Positions 53,403-63,712 are shown, counted from the stretch's first letter. The stretch is 64,000 bases of DNA from Anodontia alba (GCA_964016985.1 OZ024827.1:14774374-14838373); one strand, 5' to 3'. The notes: generated by a model not told the origin, from the letters alone. Numbers and translations are program-made.

Positions 53403-53966
53403 ACCATGAGCTGTGCTGGTGGCTAGGTAACATGGAATGTGGCTTTAGTTCAAGCCTCCAATGACCAGGATGTGTGCTGATGGCTGGGTAACATAGAATG
53501 TGGCTTGAGTTCAAGCCCCCAGTGATCAGGATCTATGCAGGTTGCTTGGTAACATGGAGTATGGCTTGAGTTCAAGCCCCCAGTGACCAGGATCTATGCA
53601 GCTTGCTGGGTAACATGGAGTATGGATTGAGTTCAAGCCCCCACTGACCAGAACCTATGCTGGTTACTGGGTAACATGGAGTGTGGCTAAAATTTAAGCT
53701 GCCACTGACCAGGATCTATGCTGGTTGCTGGGTAACATGGAGTATGGATTGAGTTTAAGCCCCCATTGACCGGGACCTGTGTGAGTTGCTGAGTAACATG
53801 GAATGTGGTTTGAATTCAAGCTGCCACTTACCAGAATCTATGTTTCTTACTTGGTAACATAGAGTATGGCTTGAGTTCAAGCCTCCTATGACCAGGATCA
53901 ATGCTGGTTGCTGGGTAACAGTATATCTAGAGACCAAGCCTCACACTGACCAAGATCTATGCTGTA
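53403..53966 (+). repeat. Minisatellite, 61-bp period, nine units
   Basis: TAACATGG-type anchors at 53428, 53489, 53550, 53611, 53672, 53733, 53794, 53855 and 53916 are each exactly 61 bp apart. The consensus contains GCTGGGTAACATGGAGTATG, TTGAGTTCAAGCCCCC and TGACCAGGATCTATGC. Substitutions but no indels between units. Confidence 0.95.
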
Positions 53967-54135
53967 GTTCAATTATTATGTGCAATGTAAGAGTGAGAGA
54001 AAGAGGGAGACTGATATCAGACAAGTATTATTTTGTTGTGTTTTTAAGATTTAATAAAGTATAATTTTGTTATTATTTGTTTCTTTTTCATTGTATATTT
54101 GCTTGAATTGAGAGTGATATAGAAAATGATAGCAT

Positions 54136-54225
54136 GTTACCATATTTACCCTAAGTATTCTTAACATCTAAGCAAACAGTGTAGAACCAAATCAAACTGC
54201 TTCTGATCAAGGTCTGACCTTTATG
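54136..54225. repeat. Family F left half
   Basis: TACCATATTTACCCTAAGTA then AAACAGTGTAGAACCAAATC. Confidence 0.5.
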
Positions 54226-54291
54226 CCACCCGAGATCTCTCTGCACTATGAAGTTAAGTAGACTGAATACACTTGATAGATTTTCAGTCAC

Positions 54292-54472
54292 CTTTTATAA
54301 GACGGAAATCTTTTGGGACTTCCTATTTGCTTTCTTGGACACCTTGGTCCATCTGAAAAGAGGTCTATTCAAAAACTGAAAGGTTTGGAGCAAATTCTTG
54401 TCCTTTTCAGAAGACAGGGGAAAAAGATTTAAGACAGAGTTGCATCTCCTGAAAGTATATCCATTCCCTTTA
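54292..54472. repeat. Family O element
   Basis: TGAAAAGAGGTCTATTC and TTGCATCTCCTGAAAGTATATCC; hairpin eroded. Confidence 0.55.
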
Positions 54473-54698
54473 ACCCATTGTAGTCTGGTGACCCCTAAAA
54501 GGGTGATTGGCAAACAGTGCAGACCCAGATCAGATGCCACAGAATGCTGCATCTGATCGGGGTCTCCACTGTTTGGAAATAATTCAACCATTTTTTCTCT
54601 AGGAATATCTAAATCACATAGCATGTCATACCTAAAAGCCAAATTAGACTCTTCCAATATATAATGTGGGGGAGTTCATTCAGTTTACAATGGGTTAA
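54471..54698 (+). repeat. TTAA-G element G3, reference copy
   Basis: TTAA at 54471 and 54695; CCCATTGTAGTCTGGTGACC left, CAGTTTACAATGGG right; GCAAACAGTGCAGACCCAGA core with GCCACAGAATGCTGCATC tip. Confidence 0.88.
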
Positions 54699-54943
54699 AT
54701 AGAGTTGCTCAGATCATAGGATTAAAAGGTTAAAGAGTTACACAGTCTGAATATTTAGGGTAATTATATCTTTGAAAAAATGTGTGTCTTAATGCTGCTG
54801 CATATGATAAAAAGATGTCAAACTGTGATCATTTTCTATGATCATTTTCTTATTTTTTCTCTGAAGTTGGACTTGGTATTCTATGGGAAAATCCAGTGAA
54901 TTGGCAAATCCTATCTTCAGTGGAAAGTAAGAAGACCCAGTGT

Positions 54944-55158
54944 AATCCATTTTAGTCTGGAGACCCCGCTAAAGGATCTTTGGCTAATATTGCAGATGCA
55001 GATCAGATGCCATAGAATTTAGCATCTGATCAGGGTCTCAGGATCAGGGTCTCCACAGTTCGCAAATAATTTAGTCATATTTCTCTGGGGATATCTAAAT
55101 CACATAGCCTAACTTACCTAAAATTGAAAGGATTTGACACTTCCAATATATTCTCACA
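54944..55158 (+). repeat. TTAA-G element G4, eroded
   Basis: GTAATCCATTTTAGTCTGG left. Includes a local duplication of ATCAGGGTCTC near 55035. Confidence 0.65.
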
Positions 55159-55159
55159 G

Positions 55160-55860
55160 ACAGCAGAAAGTCATTGCTACTGAATTGAACATTTCTTAGC
55201 AGAAAAATATCTGCATTTGAAACCATCTTTTCGTGGGCTCCATTACAGTTTATCTTTGTTTGTAACATACAGCTGGTATCAGACAGTCCCATCAACAATA
55301 TTCAGTCCATTTGGGATGATGGCAATGTTATACAAAGGAATGTAGGTTTCAAGAGTGTTCAGCATTTCTAACTTGTATTTTATGTAACTGTATATAGTGA
55401 CTATATAGTCTTTGTGAAGAATTCTATCCTGATATAAATTGAATTCAAAATTGCATCTTCATGACTTGGAGGTGATATTCCACTAATCTACACAGAAATA
55501 GATCTACAAAAAAAAGAAGTGGTGAAATAAAACTATACATTAGCCTATCACTTCATCAGATGTTTCCAGCCAGATAGAGTAACTTTTCAGAAGTTTTAAT
55601 CAAGGTCTCGAGAACAATCAGCAAATAAATCTCTCCAAGAGAATTCTTGTTAGGAAGAGTTTATAGCCCGCCAAATCAAGAAGATGAGGAGAAACCAAAC
55701 GAACTGGTGAGTCAGTAATAATTATTTACCAATATAAAGAAGTTAGTTTGCTTGAATTTGAATATATATAGGGTTTTTATACCTTATAAACTGCATATTT
55801 TATATTGAATAAACAATATTCTTTCATTTGCAGATGAAGTTTTCTATTAAATAAATATTA
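55160..55860. other. No recognisable feature
   Basis: AT-rich DNA with no clear element. A short open frame here has no recognised family. Confidence 0.4.
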
Positions 55861-55863
55861 TCA

Positions 55864-55946
55864 CAGAAACAAAGACCCCCATCAACCTCCACTGCTATGC
55901 AGTCTGGACAGACTGTGCAGGCTGGTTAGTATGGTCTCTGTTCAAG
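55864..55946. repeat. Family K hairpin
   Basis: ACAAAGACCCCCATCAACCT and GACTGTGCAGGCTGGTTAG. Confidence 0.4.
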
Positions 55947-55975
55947 TGGACCTTTTTTGGTTGATTCACAATGCA

Positions 55976-56174
55976 GTAAATGTCCTAAAATTTTGTACAC
56001 CAAAGTTTCTCACAAAATCGCCTATGCAAACAGTGCGAACTTCAGGAGCAGTCTGATCAGGGTCTACAATGTTTGCCGTTCAAATGAGTATTTTAAGAAC
56101 TAACTGCATAAAAAGCAAAACTTTGGCCAAAAAGTATGGAATATAAAGTGTTTGAAATTTTAGGACATTTACAG
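55976..56174. repeat. Family H element H3, left arm shortened
   Basis: TAAATGTCCTAAAATTTTGT left, AAATTTTAGGACATTTACA right. Confidence 0.75.
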
Positions 56175-56276
56175 TATGCTTCAAATAAGTAGACCAGGTT
56201 GTAAAGTCATAAGTGACAAATCTGCAGAATTGAAAGAAAACTGTAGCACAAAGTAAGAAAATGTTCTTTCTGACAT

Positions 56277-56348
56277 GCATTCAGCAGATCAGTCTGCACC
56301 TCCATGTATGGAGTAGGAGACTGATCTGTGCCTTCAATGAACACAGAT
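56277..56348. repeat. Family K hairpin
   Basis: CAGATCAGTCTGCACCTCC mirrored by GGAGACTGATCTGTGCC. Confidence 0.5.
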
Positions 56349-56600
56349 GCTGCAGCTCAACTGGTTAAGGCAAAGTCTTCCTTCATGAGACTGAACAAGC
56401 AAACCTCAAGTGTACCAAACTGACAGTCAGATTAGCATGCACATTTTTTGTACTTGTGCTTCAAAACTTCAAAACAGGGGCAGATCCAGAGGGTTCAGTG
56501 GACCCAACCCCCCAACCCCATCTTATCCACCCCTCCCTGGATTCAAAATTTCATTTTCATGGAAATACTCGGAAAATTTGGATAAGATTTGATAAATTTT

Positions 56601-56767
56601 ATATGCCATGTTTACCCTAAATATTCATAGACCTTACGCTTTATATCATACTTCTAAAATTTCGACAAATAATGTAGACGCTGATCAGATGCCTAATTTG
56701 CAACATCTGATCTGAGTCTACAGAGTTTGCTCAGGCCTGTGTGTCTGAATACTTAGGGAAAAATGTA
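56601..56767. repeat. Family F element
   Basis: CCATGTTTACCCTAAATATT left; CTGAATACTTAGGG right; tip CCTAATTTGCAACATC. Confidence 0.65.
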
Positions 56768-56884
56768 ATTTTATCAAATTAAATCCCCTGACAAAAATTT
56801 TGAAACCCCTGTTAAATAATCTTGGATCTTCCCTGAAACAATTGCCTAATATAGCAAACTGCACAGACATTGAGTGGATTAAGG

Positions 56885-57090
56885 TGAATGTCCCTAAAAT
56901 TTCAAACAAAGTGTCTGACAAAATGACATATGCAAACAGTGCAGACCCAGATCAGACTGCTCCTGAAGGAGCAGTCTGATCAGGGTCTACACTGTTTGCC
57001 ATTCCACTAAGTATTTTAAGAAACAGCTGCATAAAAAGCAAAATTTAGGCCAAAATAGTATTGAATAAAATGTTTGAAATTTAAAGACAT
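56885..57090. repeat. Family H element H4, reference copy
   Basis: GAATGTCCCTAAAATTTCAA left. AAACAGTGCAGACCCAGATC stem is perfect to the tip CTCCTGAAGGAG; right AAAGACATTTACC. Confidence 0.82.
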
Positions 57091-57342
57091 TTACCATACA
57101 TGAATTTGCAGGCTAATCTGAGTTTATGCCATTTTCATAATTCAGCTGTAAGACCAGAAAATGTACCTTATATTTTGTTCTAAGTGAAAACTCAGATCAT
57201 CTTCTCTTGCTGTGTCTTGTATGTGATAAGGTATCTATTTGCTTGTTTTCATTCATTTATGTTTGTCTGCATGCGCGCAGTTGAGATATTGTTTTGCTTA
57301 TTAGCTTACTGGTTTTTGGGTTTTGTAACAAGTTCAGATGTA

Positions 57343-57592
57343 CCGTATTTACCCTAATTATTGGGACACCTAAACTCCTTACCATACTTGTCCAAATATT
57401 TGAAAAGTCTATTTTACTACCTGTTGATGTGTCTAAAACAGTGCAGGATGGGTGGCAAACAGTGTAGACCCTGATCAGATGCAGCATTCTATGGTGTCTC
57501 AGACAACACAGAATGCTGCATCTGATCTGGGTCTACATTGTCTGTGCAGACCTGTCTGTCCCAATGTTTAGGGTTATTATGGTACCCTGTAA
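57343..57592. repeat. Family F element, reference copy, TA-flanked
   Basis: TA at 57341 and 57593. CCGTATTTACCCTAATTATT left and mirrored GGGTTATTATGG right; tip expanded by TGGTGTCTCAGACAAC. Confidence 0.8.
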
Positions 57593-57689
57593 AGCTTTAG
57601 TTGTATGTTGTAGCCTCATTGCAGACATCACAAATCCTTTCAAACAGTGCATACTTATCTCAGTCTAACCATTTCACCCTAAGTTTACG

Positions 57690-57850
57690 ACATAGCCTCT
57701 TCCATCTTTGAAAGGGGTGTCAGTCGAAATCGTAAACAGAATGACAAACAGCATAGATCCTGATGAGACGGGTCATAACAAGCTGTTTAATATGGACCTA
57801 CACTATTTTCAAAGGTTTCTCCTTTAGCCTACAGGGATGAAAGGACTAAA
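57690..57850. repeat. Family L element L3
   Basis: GACAAACAGCATAGATCCTG, GGGTCATAACAAGCTG tip, GGACCTACACTATTTTC. Confidence 0.55.
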
Positions 57851-58163
57851 ATATTGAGAAATTTCAGCATTTACAGTCCATGTTTGTTTGTTTTTTGTTT
57901 TTGATTTGTAATCAAAAGTTTTATTTATTGATCATTTTTCAAACTGTCACTTAAAGTGATAAAAATCTCCAGGATTCATTACTTTTGACATCATGTTACT
58001 GTAGCACATTGACCTTTTGCCCTTGGAACTCATCAATTAGTCTTCCATTTTTTTTATTATCAGTATTTTTTAATTATTGATCAATTTCTTAAACTGATGT
58101 TGTTGCAATGATCCTTAGTGATAACAAAATCCCATTAGTTTGACTTACGGTACTCTAGCACAT

Positions 58164-58366
58164 TAACCTTTTAAGTACCAATCACAACTGCAGCGGACGA
58201 CGTTTTGAAATATTTTTTATTATTTTTCAGAGATGATAAGACATTTCATGTGAATCATCTGCCTAGCAGAAGATGCACATGAAATATCAAGTCTTATTTT
58301 CTCTGAAAAATAATTCAAAAATTGACTGTTATCTGCAACAATTTTGTTTGGCATTTTCAGGGTTAA
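58164..58366. repeat. TTAA-C element
   Basis: TTAA at 58164 and 58363; CTTTTAAGTACCAATCACAA left; tip CTGCCTAGCAGAAG. Confidence 0.83.
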
Positions 58367-58591
58367 CATTTTGCATGTTGAGTTAGACAAATGATACTTC
58401 TTACAAAATAGTACCTGACATTCCAAGCCCTATCATTGTAAAAAAATAAGAAAAAAAAACATAGCTTTATACATAATTTTAGTTAGTTTAATTAAGATTA
58501 TTAGTTCAGATACATTACATGCATTATCAAATTTCTCTGTGCAGTTGTCACATTTTTCTTTGACATGAACAAATCCAAGTTTAGCAGCTCA

Positions 58592-58862
58592 TCACGAAAA
58601 CAAACCTATATAATTTAGACCCTTTAAACCCCACTTTTATAAAGTAAAACTGGGATTTACAGGGATATACATTATTTTTCTTATGTCTGCTTAAAAACAT
58701 AGATTGTGGAACATTAGAACTGCCTCACCAAGGCGGTTGTAAGGAGTACCCACAATCTATATTTTAAGCAGAAATATGAAAAATGTCAGTTTTTTTATTT
58801 GAAAATTTTTAGTTTTTGGAGGTGAAATTTTCTATATATTTGAATAGGCATGTTTTCGTAAT
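58592..58862 (+). repeat. Family A element, copy A10
   Basis: CATCACGAAAACAAACC left, GGCATGTTTTCGTAATG right; one tip CpG left. Confidence 0.83.
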
Positions 58863-58864
58863 GC

Positions 58865-59480
58865 AATTTCTTTTCCTAATCCGTCAGGTGTCAACTGATC
58901 CAAATTTTTATCTCAATCTTATTTAACCCCTATAAAACAGCTGCCTCTCTACAATTGCTAATTTTGTGTCTTCTCAAGGATGGCTGTTGTAGAGAGAATG
59001 CCGTGTATATCCCAACCAAACAGCATTTATGGGGTGCTACAGGAGTCCTTCTTTTTTTTTTTTTTTTTACATTGCATCATATGCACAAGTCATTTTTTTT
59101 GTTTTTTACCATTTCTGTATTATACAAATTTCACCCTTAAAAAAAACTTTAGAAATTTCGTTTTGTCTTGCCTTTTTTATGGCAAAGGCAATACACACAT
59201 GGTGCAGTCTCTGGTGTTAGCCTCTGCATCATCAGCATCCTGAAAAAAAAGGTTAAAGTTTGTTTTGTTTTTCTAGAAGAAACATTTTGAAGCTGTTGAA
59301 GGGATTTTCTGTAAATCTTGTAAGTAGCTTCCCTATAATATGAACATTTCAACCCCCCTTTAACATAAGACAAATTTGATAAGTATGGGAGAAAACAAAG
59401 TCTATGTTTCTATGTAGTCTTATAAGAGACATCTTGTTTTGCTTATATACAATATTTGGGAGATGTTCAAATTTTGTATG
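58865..59480. other. No recognisable feature
   Basis: Contains a T19 run at about 59052 and A/T tracts. Small open frames are low-complexity or unrecognised. Confidence 0.4.
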
Positions 59481-59482
59481 TA

Positions 59483-60064
59483 CTGTATTTGACTTAATTA
59501 CCTCACTGGGCACTTAGATGTTTCAAAATTACTGGTAAAACTTGTGTTAACCCTTAAAGCACCAGTCACAATTATTGTCTTCTGCTTTGTCTTCTGCCGG
59601 TTACTTTAAAAGTCATTTCGGCAAACAGTGTGGACCCAGATCAGGAGCAGTCTGATCTGGGTCCACACTGTTTGCCTGTATGCAAAAATAGTTTTGAAAA
59701 GTTTGCAAGAATATTCAGCAGATGACAAAAACAGACGACATTTTCAGATGCAGATTTTCTTGGCGCTTTAAGGGTTAAAATATGTATCTACATGTACCTA
59801 CTAAGGGTACACTTAAAACAAGATCAGAAAGAACTTATTTGATGATGTTTATGTGATTTTTGTTTTGATATTTTCTCGATAAAAGCATATGTTGTTGGTA
59901 CTCATTTGAATTGCATCAACAAATTGATGCAGTTCAAATGGGTACCCACAACATATGCATTTATAAAGAAGTAGACAAAAAGTACGCTCGCTGTAATCTG
60001 AAGACTACAAATTGGCTTGACTGTGCGCTTATAGAGGTATGTACGGTAATTAGGTCGAAACTGG
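59483..60064 (+). repeat. Family N element N3 interrupted by E3
   Basis: TA at 59481 and 60065. CTGTATTTGACTTAATTACC left and GGTAATTAGGTCGAAACTGG right. Hairpin GAATTGCATCAACAAATTG. Confidence 0.85.
59551..59774. repeat. TTAA-E chimeric element E3 nested in N3
   Basis: TTAA at 59547 and 59775. CCCTTAAAGCACCAGTCACA left, GGCGCTTTAAGGG right. Removing it with one TTAA restores the N sequence CTTGTGTTAAAATATGTATC. Confidence 0.93.
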
Positions 60065-60085
60065 TAATCTGGTAATATGGGTGAA

Positions 60086-60300
60086 AATATGTCTTCAAAC
60101 ATGCACAAAATGCAGAGATTCAGATTCATCCTATGTGTGCAGAAAGTCTAATTAGGGCATTTGCTTTTCATTGATACCTAGTGTCCAATTATTCTGTTAG
60201 TGGACAGTGAAGGTCCTGATCCAACTGCAAGGATACACAAGTGATGTGGGCCTTCACTGTCCCCATATGCCCAAAGACACGTTTTTGCATTGTGTGGTCC
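60086..60300. repeat. Family K double hairpin
   Basis: ATATGTCTTCAAACATGC left; second hairpin GTGGACAGTGAAGGTCCTGA to GGCCTTCACTGTCCCCATA. Confidence 0.6.
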
Positions 60301-60446
60301 ATAAAGGTTGGTACCCTACTGATGCCCTCCTATTAGCTGCATTATGAGAAAAATGAGACTTTGTTTATCATGTCATGACTGGCTATGAAATCAGAACCCC
60401 ACTAGGCCATATATGGATAATGAATGCCCAGGGCAGTCAGCACATA

Positions 60447-60797
60447 CCGTATTCGATCCAATTACTGCACATACCCCTATAAGCGCACAGTCAAGCAATT
60501 CCGTAATTCAGATTACAGCCAGTGTACTTTTTGTCTACTTCTTTATAAAAGCATATGTTGTTGGTACTCATTTGAATTGCATCGACTTGTCGATGCAATT
60601 CAAATGCGTACCCACAACATATACCTTTATAAAGAAAATCAGAAAAAAAAAATCGCATAATCATCATCAAATAAGTTTTTTTCTGATCTTTTTTATAGTG
60701 TATCCTTAGTAGGTAGATACATATTTTACCACAAATGAGTGTTCCCAGTAATTTTGAAAACCCTAAGCGCACAGTGTGGTAATTAGGTCGAATACGG
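60447..60797 (-). repeat. Family N element N4, intact reference copy
   Basis: TA at 60445 and 60798. CCGTATTCGATCCAATTACT left, GGTAATTAGGTCGAATACGG right. GAATTGCATCGACTTGTCGA hairpin. 351 bp, non-coding; superfamily not assigned. Confidence 0.88.
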
Positions 60798-60881
60798 TAC
60801 CTACTAAGCCTCAGAGCCTTAACTGTTGCTTACAGAGTTGCTAGATACTGTAGAAATTTTGAAGATGTATTTGCATAAATT

Positions 60882-61070
60882 TATGCTAAGCATGCTGATA
60901 AAAGTTTTAACAGATGATATTTTGAAAAATTACTATTATTCCCAGATACTAGGGTTTGATATTTCATGCAAATTGTCTCCAATTTGCATGAAGCATTAGA
61001 CCCTACTTTCTGAGAAAAACTAGAAAAATTTCATCAATAAGTCATCTGATTTTTGCACAGAGAGTACTAA
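60882..61070. repeat. TTAA-B element, eroded ends
   Basis: GCTAAGCATGCTGATAAAAG left, CACAGAGAGTACTAAAAC right. Confidence 0.7.
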
Positions 61071-61227
61071 AACTTCGATTTTAAACCATGCATGCCACCA
61101 TTTGCTTGATGTATTCAAATTGTATAATTCTGTACTAATCAAAACGTTGCATCAAGTTTTCTGTGGACATGATTTTAAAAAATAGCTAATATTTTTTCCA
61201 TGCATAGTGAAGATGAAGAAAAAGATG

Positions 61228-61400
61228 GGCCGGCCTCAGATGCATGTCTGACAGGTGATCAGGAGGCTGTAGATTCAATCCCCGCCTGCTCCAGCAACAT
61301 TCTTTCATGGAAATTGAGCATGAAATATTTTCTTCTGCCATTCTCTCCTTTCATCTGATTCAAGTAGGGCATTTGTCAGTTTCTGGTGAAAAAATGTGCA
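61228..61400 (+). mobile_element. tRNA-derived SINE, 3'-truncated (SINE-3)
   Basis: GGCCGGCCTCAGATGCATGT head, B-box-like AGATTCAATCC, TTTCATGGAAATTGAGCATG body. It breaks at TGGTGAAAAAATGTGC where an O fragment begins. Confidence 0.75.
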
Positions 61401-61489
61401 AATTCTTTCCATTTAGAGCAGATCCTTTTTCAGAAGGGAAGCAAAAACAAATTAATAAAGTTGCCTCCCCTGAACATGTATCCTTTACC
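61401..61489. repeat. Family O right half
   Basis: TTCTTTCCATTTAGAGCAGA, AGAAGGGAAGCAAAAAC, TTGCCTCCCCTGAACATG. Confidence 0.55.
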
Positions 61490-61586
61490 TTTAACCTTTA
61501 CTACTGGGCAAATTCAGCATACAACAAATTGATGATATTTTTCGTATTTTTCCCGAAAACAGGCTTTGAAATTTCATGTTAATTGT

Positions 61587-61590
<4 letters not shown>

Positions 61591-61631
<41 letters not shown>

Positions 61632-62518
61632 TAGATTTTTGATTAACATGCAGGTTAAGGGGCCACATTCACATCAGTGGGCCCTCTTCCAGGTAGCTGG
61701 CTTGCTGCACACATGGCAGATCTCACACCAGATCTCCAGGTATGTCTATCATGAGGGTCTATAGCTGAGAGCTTCCATTCTCTGCAATCCCTCTCTGTCA
61801 GCTGCTTCCATGTCATCTTGGACCTCCCAGGACCATGCTTTCCATCAACCTGTAGGTCAAAGGCTGTCTTGACTGCACCATTGGAGTGTTCCACATGTCC
61901 ATAACAGTGGAGCCTTCTCTCCTTCAGAATTAGGTCCAGAGCCTCAATGCCAAGCCGCTCAAGTAGCTCATTGGATCTCGTGGTGACAATGCCTTGCGGC
62001 TTGACATTGCAGATCTGTCTGATCATTGCCCTGTCATTTCACTGCAGACATTGGAGGTTTGGCTTTGTCAATGGCCAAGTCTCACTGGCATGGAGCATTG
62101 CACTCCACACACAAGGGCTGTACATGCGGTCACGTGTCTTGATAGAGAGGTGTCGAGAAGAGAGAATTCGTAAAAGCTCCTTGAACTTCTTCCAGGCAGT
62201 GTTCACACATGTTGTGATTGAAAGTTCACAGCCACTGGCTGCTGAGAGCATGTCTCCTAGGTAACAAAAGGAAGCTATCACCTCCAGCTTGTCAGGTCCA
62301 ACTTGGACTTCCCTCTGTGGCCTGCCATGCAAGGGGTGTGCATCTCCCTGGCACCCTGTACATCTGTAGTCGGGGTCTTTGTCATTTCTTGTGCACCCAG
62401 TGCTTGCAGCCATTGCAGAAGATGCTGTTGCTGCCCACTCCAGTGCGACAGACAGTGCATGGAAACTCGCCTGAACTCTGCAGGAGGTCCAGGCCAGTAC
62501 CACAGATCATGATCATCT
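61591..62518 (-). mobile_element. Non-LTR retrotransposon (LINE), 5'-truncated, decayed
   Basis: Read on the - strand: a zinc-finger-like segment, the C-terminal part of a reverse-transcriptase-type ORF2, a stop, a short 3' UTR and an (ATG/GAT)n tail seen as (ATC)n at 61591-61631. A short TCCAT direct repeat at the two junctions may be the target duplication. It is probably RTE- or CR1/jockey-like; the clade cannot be fixed because the reverse transcriptase catalytic core lies in the missing 5' part. Confidence 0.88.
61655..62503 (-). pseudogene. LINE ORF2 C-terminal remnant
   Basis: One frame reads KLEVIASFCYLGDML and AWKKFKELL, through to ASETWPLTKPNLQCLQ, then an in-frame TGA (62039-62041), then NDRAMIRQICNV, ERRLHCYGHVEHSNGAVK and MTWKQLTERDCREWKL, to a stop at 61655. 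The TGA lies where relatives carry Arg, consistent with a CGA to TGA change. Upstream, a different frame holds CTVC, then CNGCKHWVHKK, a Cys4-His-type finger, so there is a frameshift near 62385 where about 20 bp appear to be missing. This is the region after the polymerase domain in mollusc LINE ORFs. It cannot make an active protein. Confidence 0.9.
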
Positions 62519-62716
62519 TGTCCATTGGAGACAATTAGTCTGAAAGTCAAATCCACTTTTCTTGGACAAATACGAAAAATAATTAAAAATGTCTTCTGCT
62601 GAAATTTTTACTTGGAGTGTTAATTTGACCTTCTAACATTTACACAGTGAACAATGAAATCTTTGGTCTCTACTGTTTGCAATTGAGTTGCATGCTTTTT
62701 TATTTATTTTGGACAC

Positions 62717-62971
62717 ACCACGAGAATATGTACCATGAGACATGTGCCTGTAATGAAGACTCAGATCAGCCTGCCCATACACACAACTTTGGTCAGTCTT
62801 AGCTGGATACTCTTTGGATAGCTAAGGTTGTGAGGCTTCTTCATGCAAACAGCGAAGACTGATCAGACTACATGGATGCCCAGAACAACTATGGTACATG
62901 AATGCCCAGGTTTTCTCAGTCTTCACTAGGCACACTTGTCATAAAGTACATTTTATCACATTGCAACTCAT
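62717..62971. repeat. Family I element
   Basis: CACACCACGAGAATATGTAC left, TTTTATCACATTGCAACTCA right. The second hairpin has a CATGGATGCCCAGAAC direct repeat. Confidence 0.6.
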
Positions 62972-62983
62972 TTACTTCATGAA

Positions 62984-63180
62984 TTAACCATGGTCCTGCT
63001 GAACCTGGATATGCCCTGCCTTTGCAAATACTGTAGATTCAGATCAGTTGGCTTCTGATCTGGATCTGCACTGTTTGTCATTCAGTATGTGAATCTGTAT
63101 CAACAAACTGGATCAAGTAATCTGATTGGCTGACAGAAGTGGGCATGGCATCTCAATTTATTCAGCATGACAAGGGTTAA
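62984..63180 (+). repeat. TTAA-D element D10, tip shortened
   Basis: TTAA at 62984 and 63177; AGTTGGCTTCTGATCTGG lacks one inner arm segment. Confidence 0.86.
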
Positions 63181-63307
63181 TATTGGACTGTTGTTTCAGG
63201 ACAATTATGAAGTGTGAACAGAATCATGCTTCTGAAGGTAAAACTTAAGAACTGGTAAAAAATTATTTTTGCAACACATTTTCAAACCTATTACAACAGT
63301 AACTAGC

Positions 63308-63521
63308 TTAACCCTTGTCCTGCTGAATAAATTAAGATGCCACACCCACTTCTAATTTTCAGCCAATCAGATTGCTTGATCCAAGTTTTTGCTATAAATT
63401 CACATACTTGATGGCAAACAGTGCAGATCCAGATCAGTTGGCTTCTTCAGAAGCCAACTGATCTGGATCTACACTGTTTGCAAAGGTAGGGTATATCCGA
63501 GTTCAGCAGGACAAGGGTTAA
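63308..63521 (-). repeat. TTAA-D element D11
   Basis: TTAA at 63308 and 63518, perfect ends and perfect tip GGCTTCTTCAGAAGCC. Confidence 0.92.
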
Positions 63522-63604
63522 AATCTTTAAGACAATTATGATAGGTGACTGATCAGTCTTTGCTGGATGCTTTATTGATAGCCAATGACACTTGTCATAC
63601 TGGG

Positions 63605-63712
63605 AGCACATTCTTTTTTTAAGGGTAGATCCCTTTGCAGGGAGGCAAACAGTAAGTCACAAAAGTTGACTCCCTTGTAAAAATGGCAGCAACTCTACCA
63701 AGTGTATCCAAC
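63605..63712. repeat. Family O right half
   Basis: GCAGGGAGGCAAACAGTAAG, CCCTTGTAAAAATGGCAGC and CTACCAAGTGTATCC. It provides the uninterrupted O end used to interpret D7. Confidence 0.6.

Larger units (their letters stand above)
61491..62623. repeat. TTAA-B element split by the LINE (B25)
   Basis: Left TTAA 61491 with CCTTTACTACTGGGC and the arm through AATTGTCTCC at 61590. The right arm resumes at CCATTGGAGACAATTAG (62522) and ends CTTGGAGTGTTAA at 62623. Confidence 0.88.

Noticed and set aside
59030..59240. Possible exon with FFFF-rich peptides
   Set aside because: Driven by a T19 run; no splice-bounded conserved block.
61228..61300. tRNA gene
   Set aside because: Same SINE head as the other two copies; no foldable acceptor stem.
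62278..62556. Separate ORF on the - strand
   Set aside because: Alternative frame of the LINE; the family-like reading is in the neighbouring frames.
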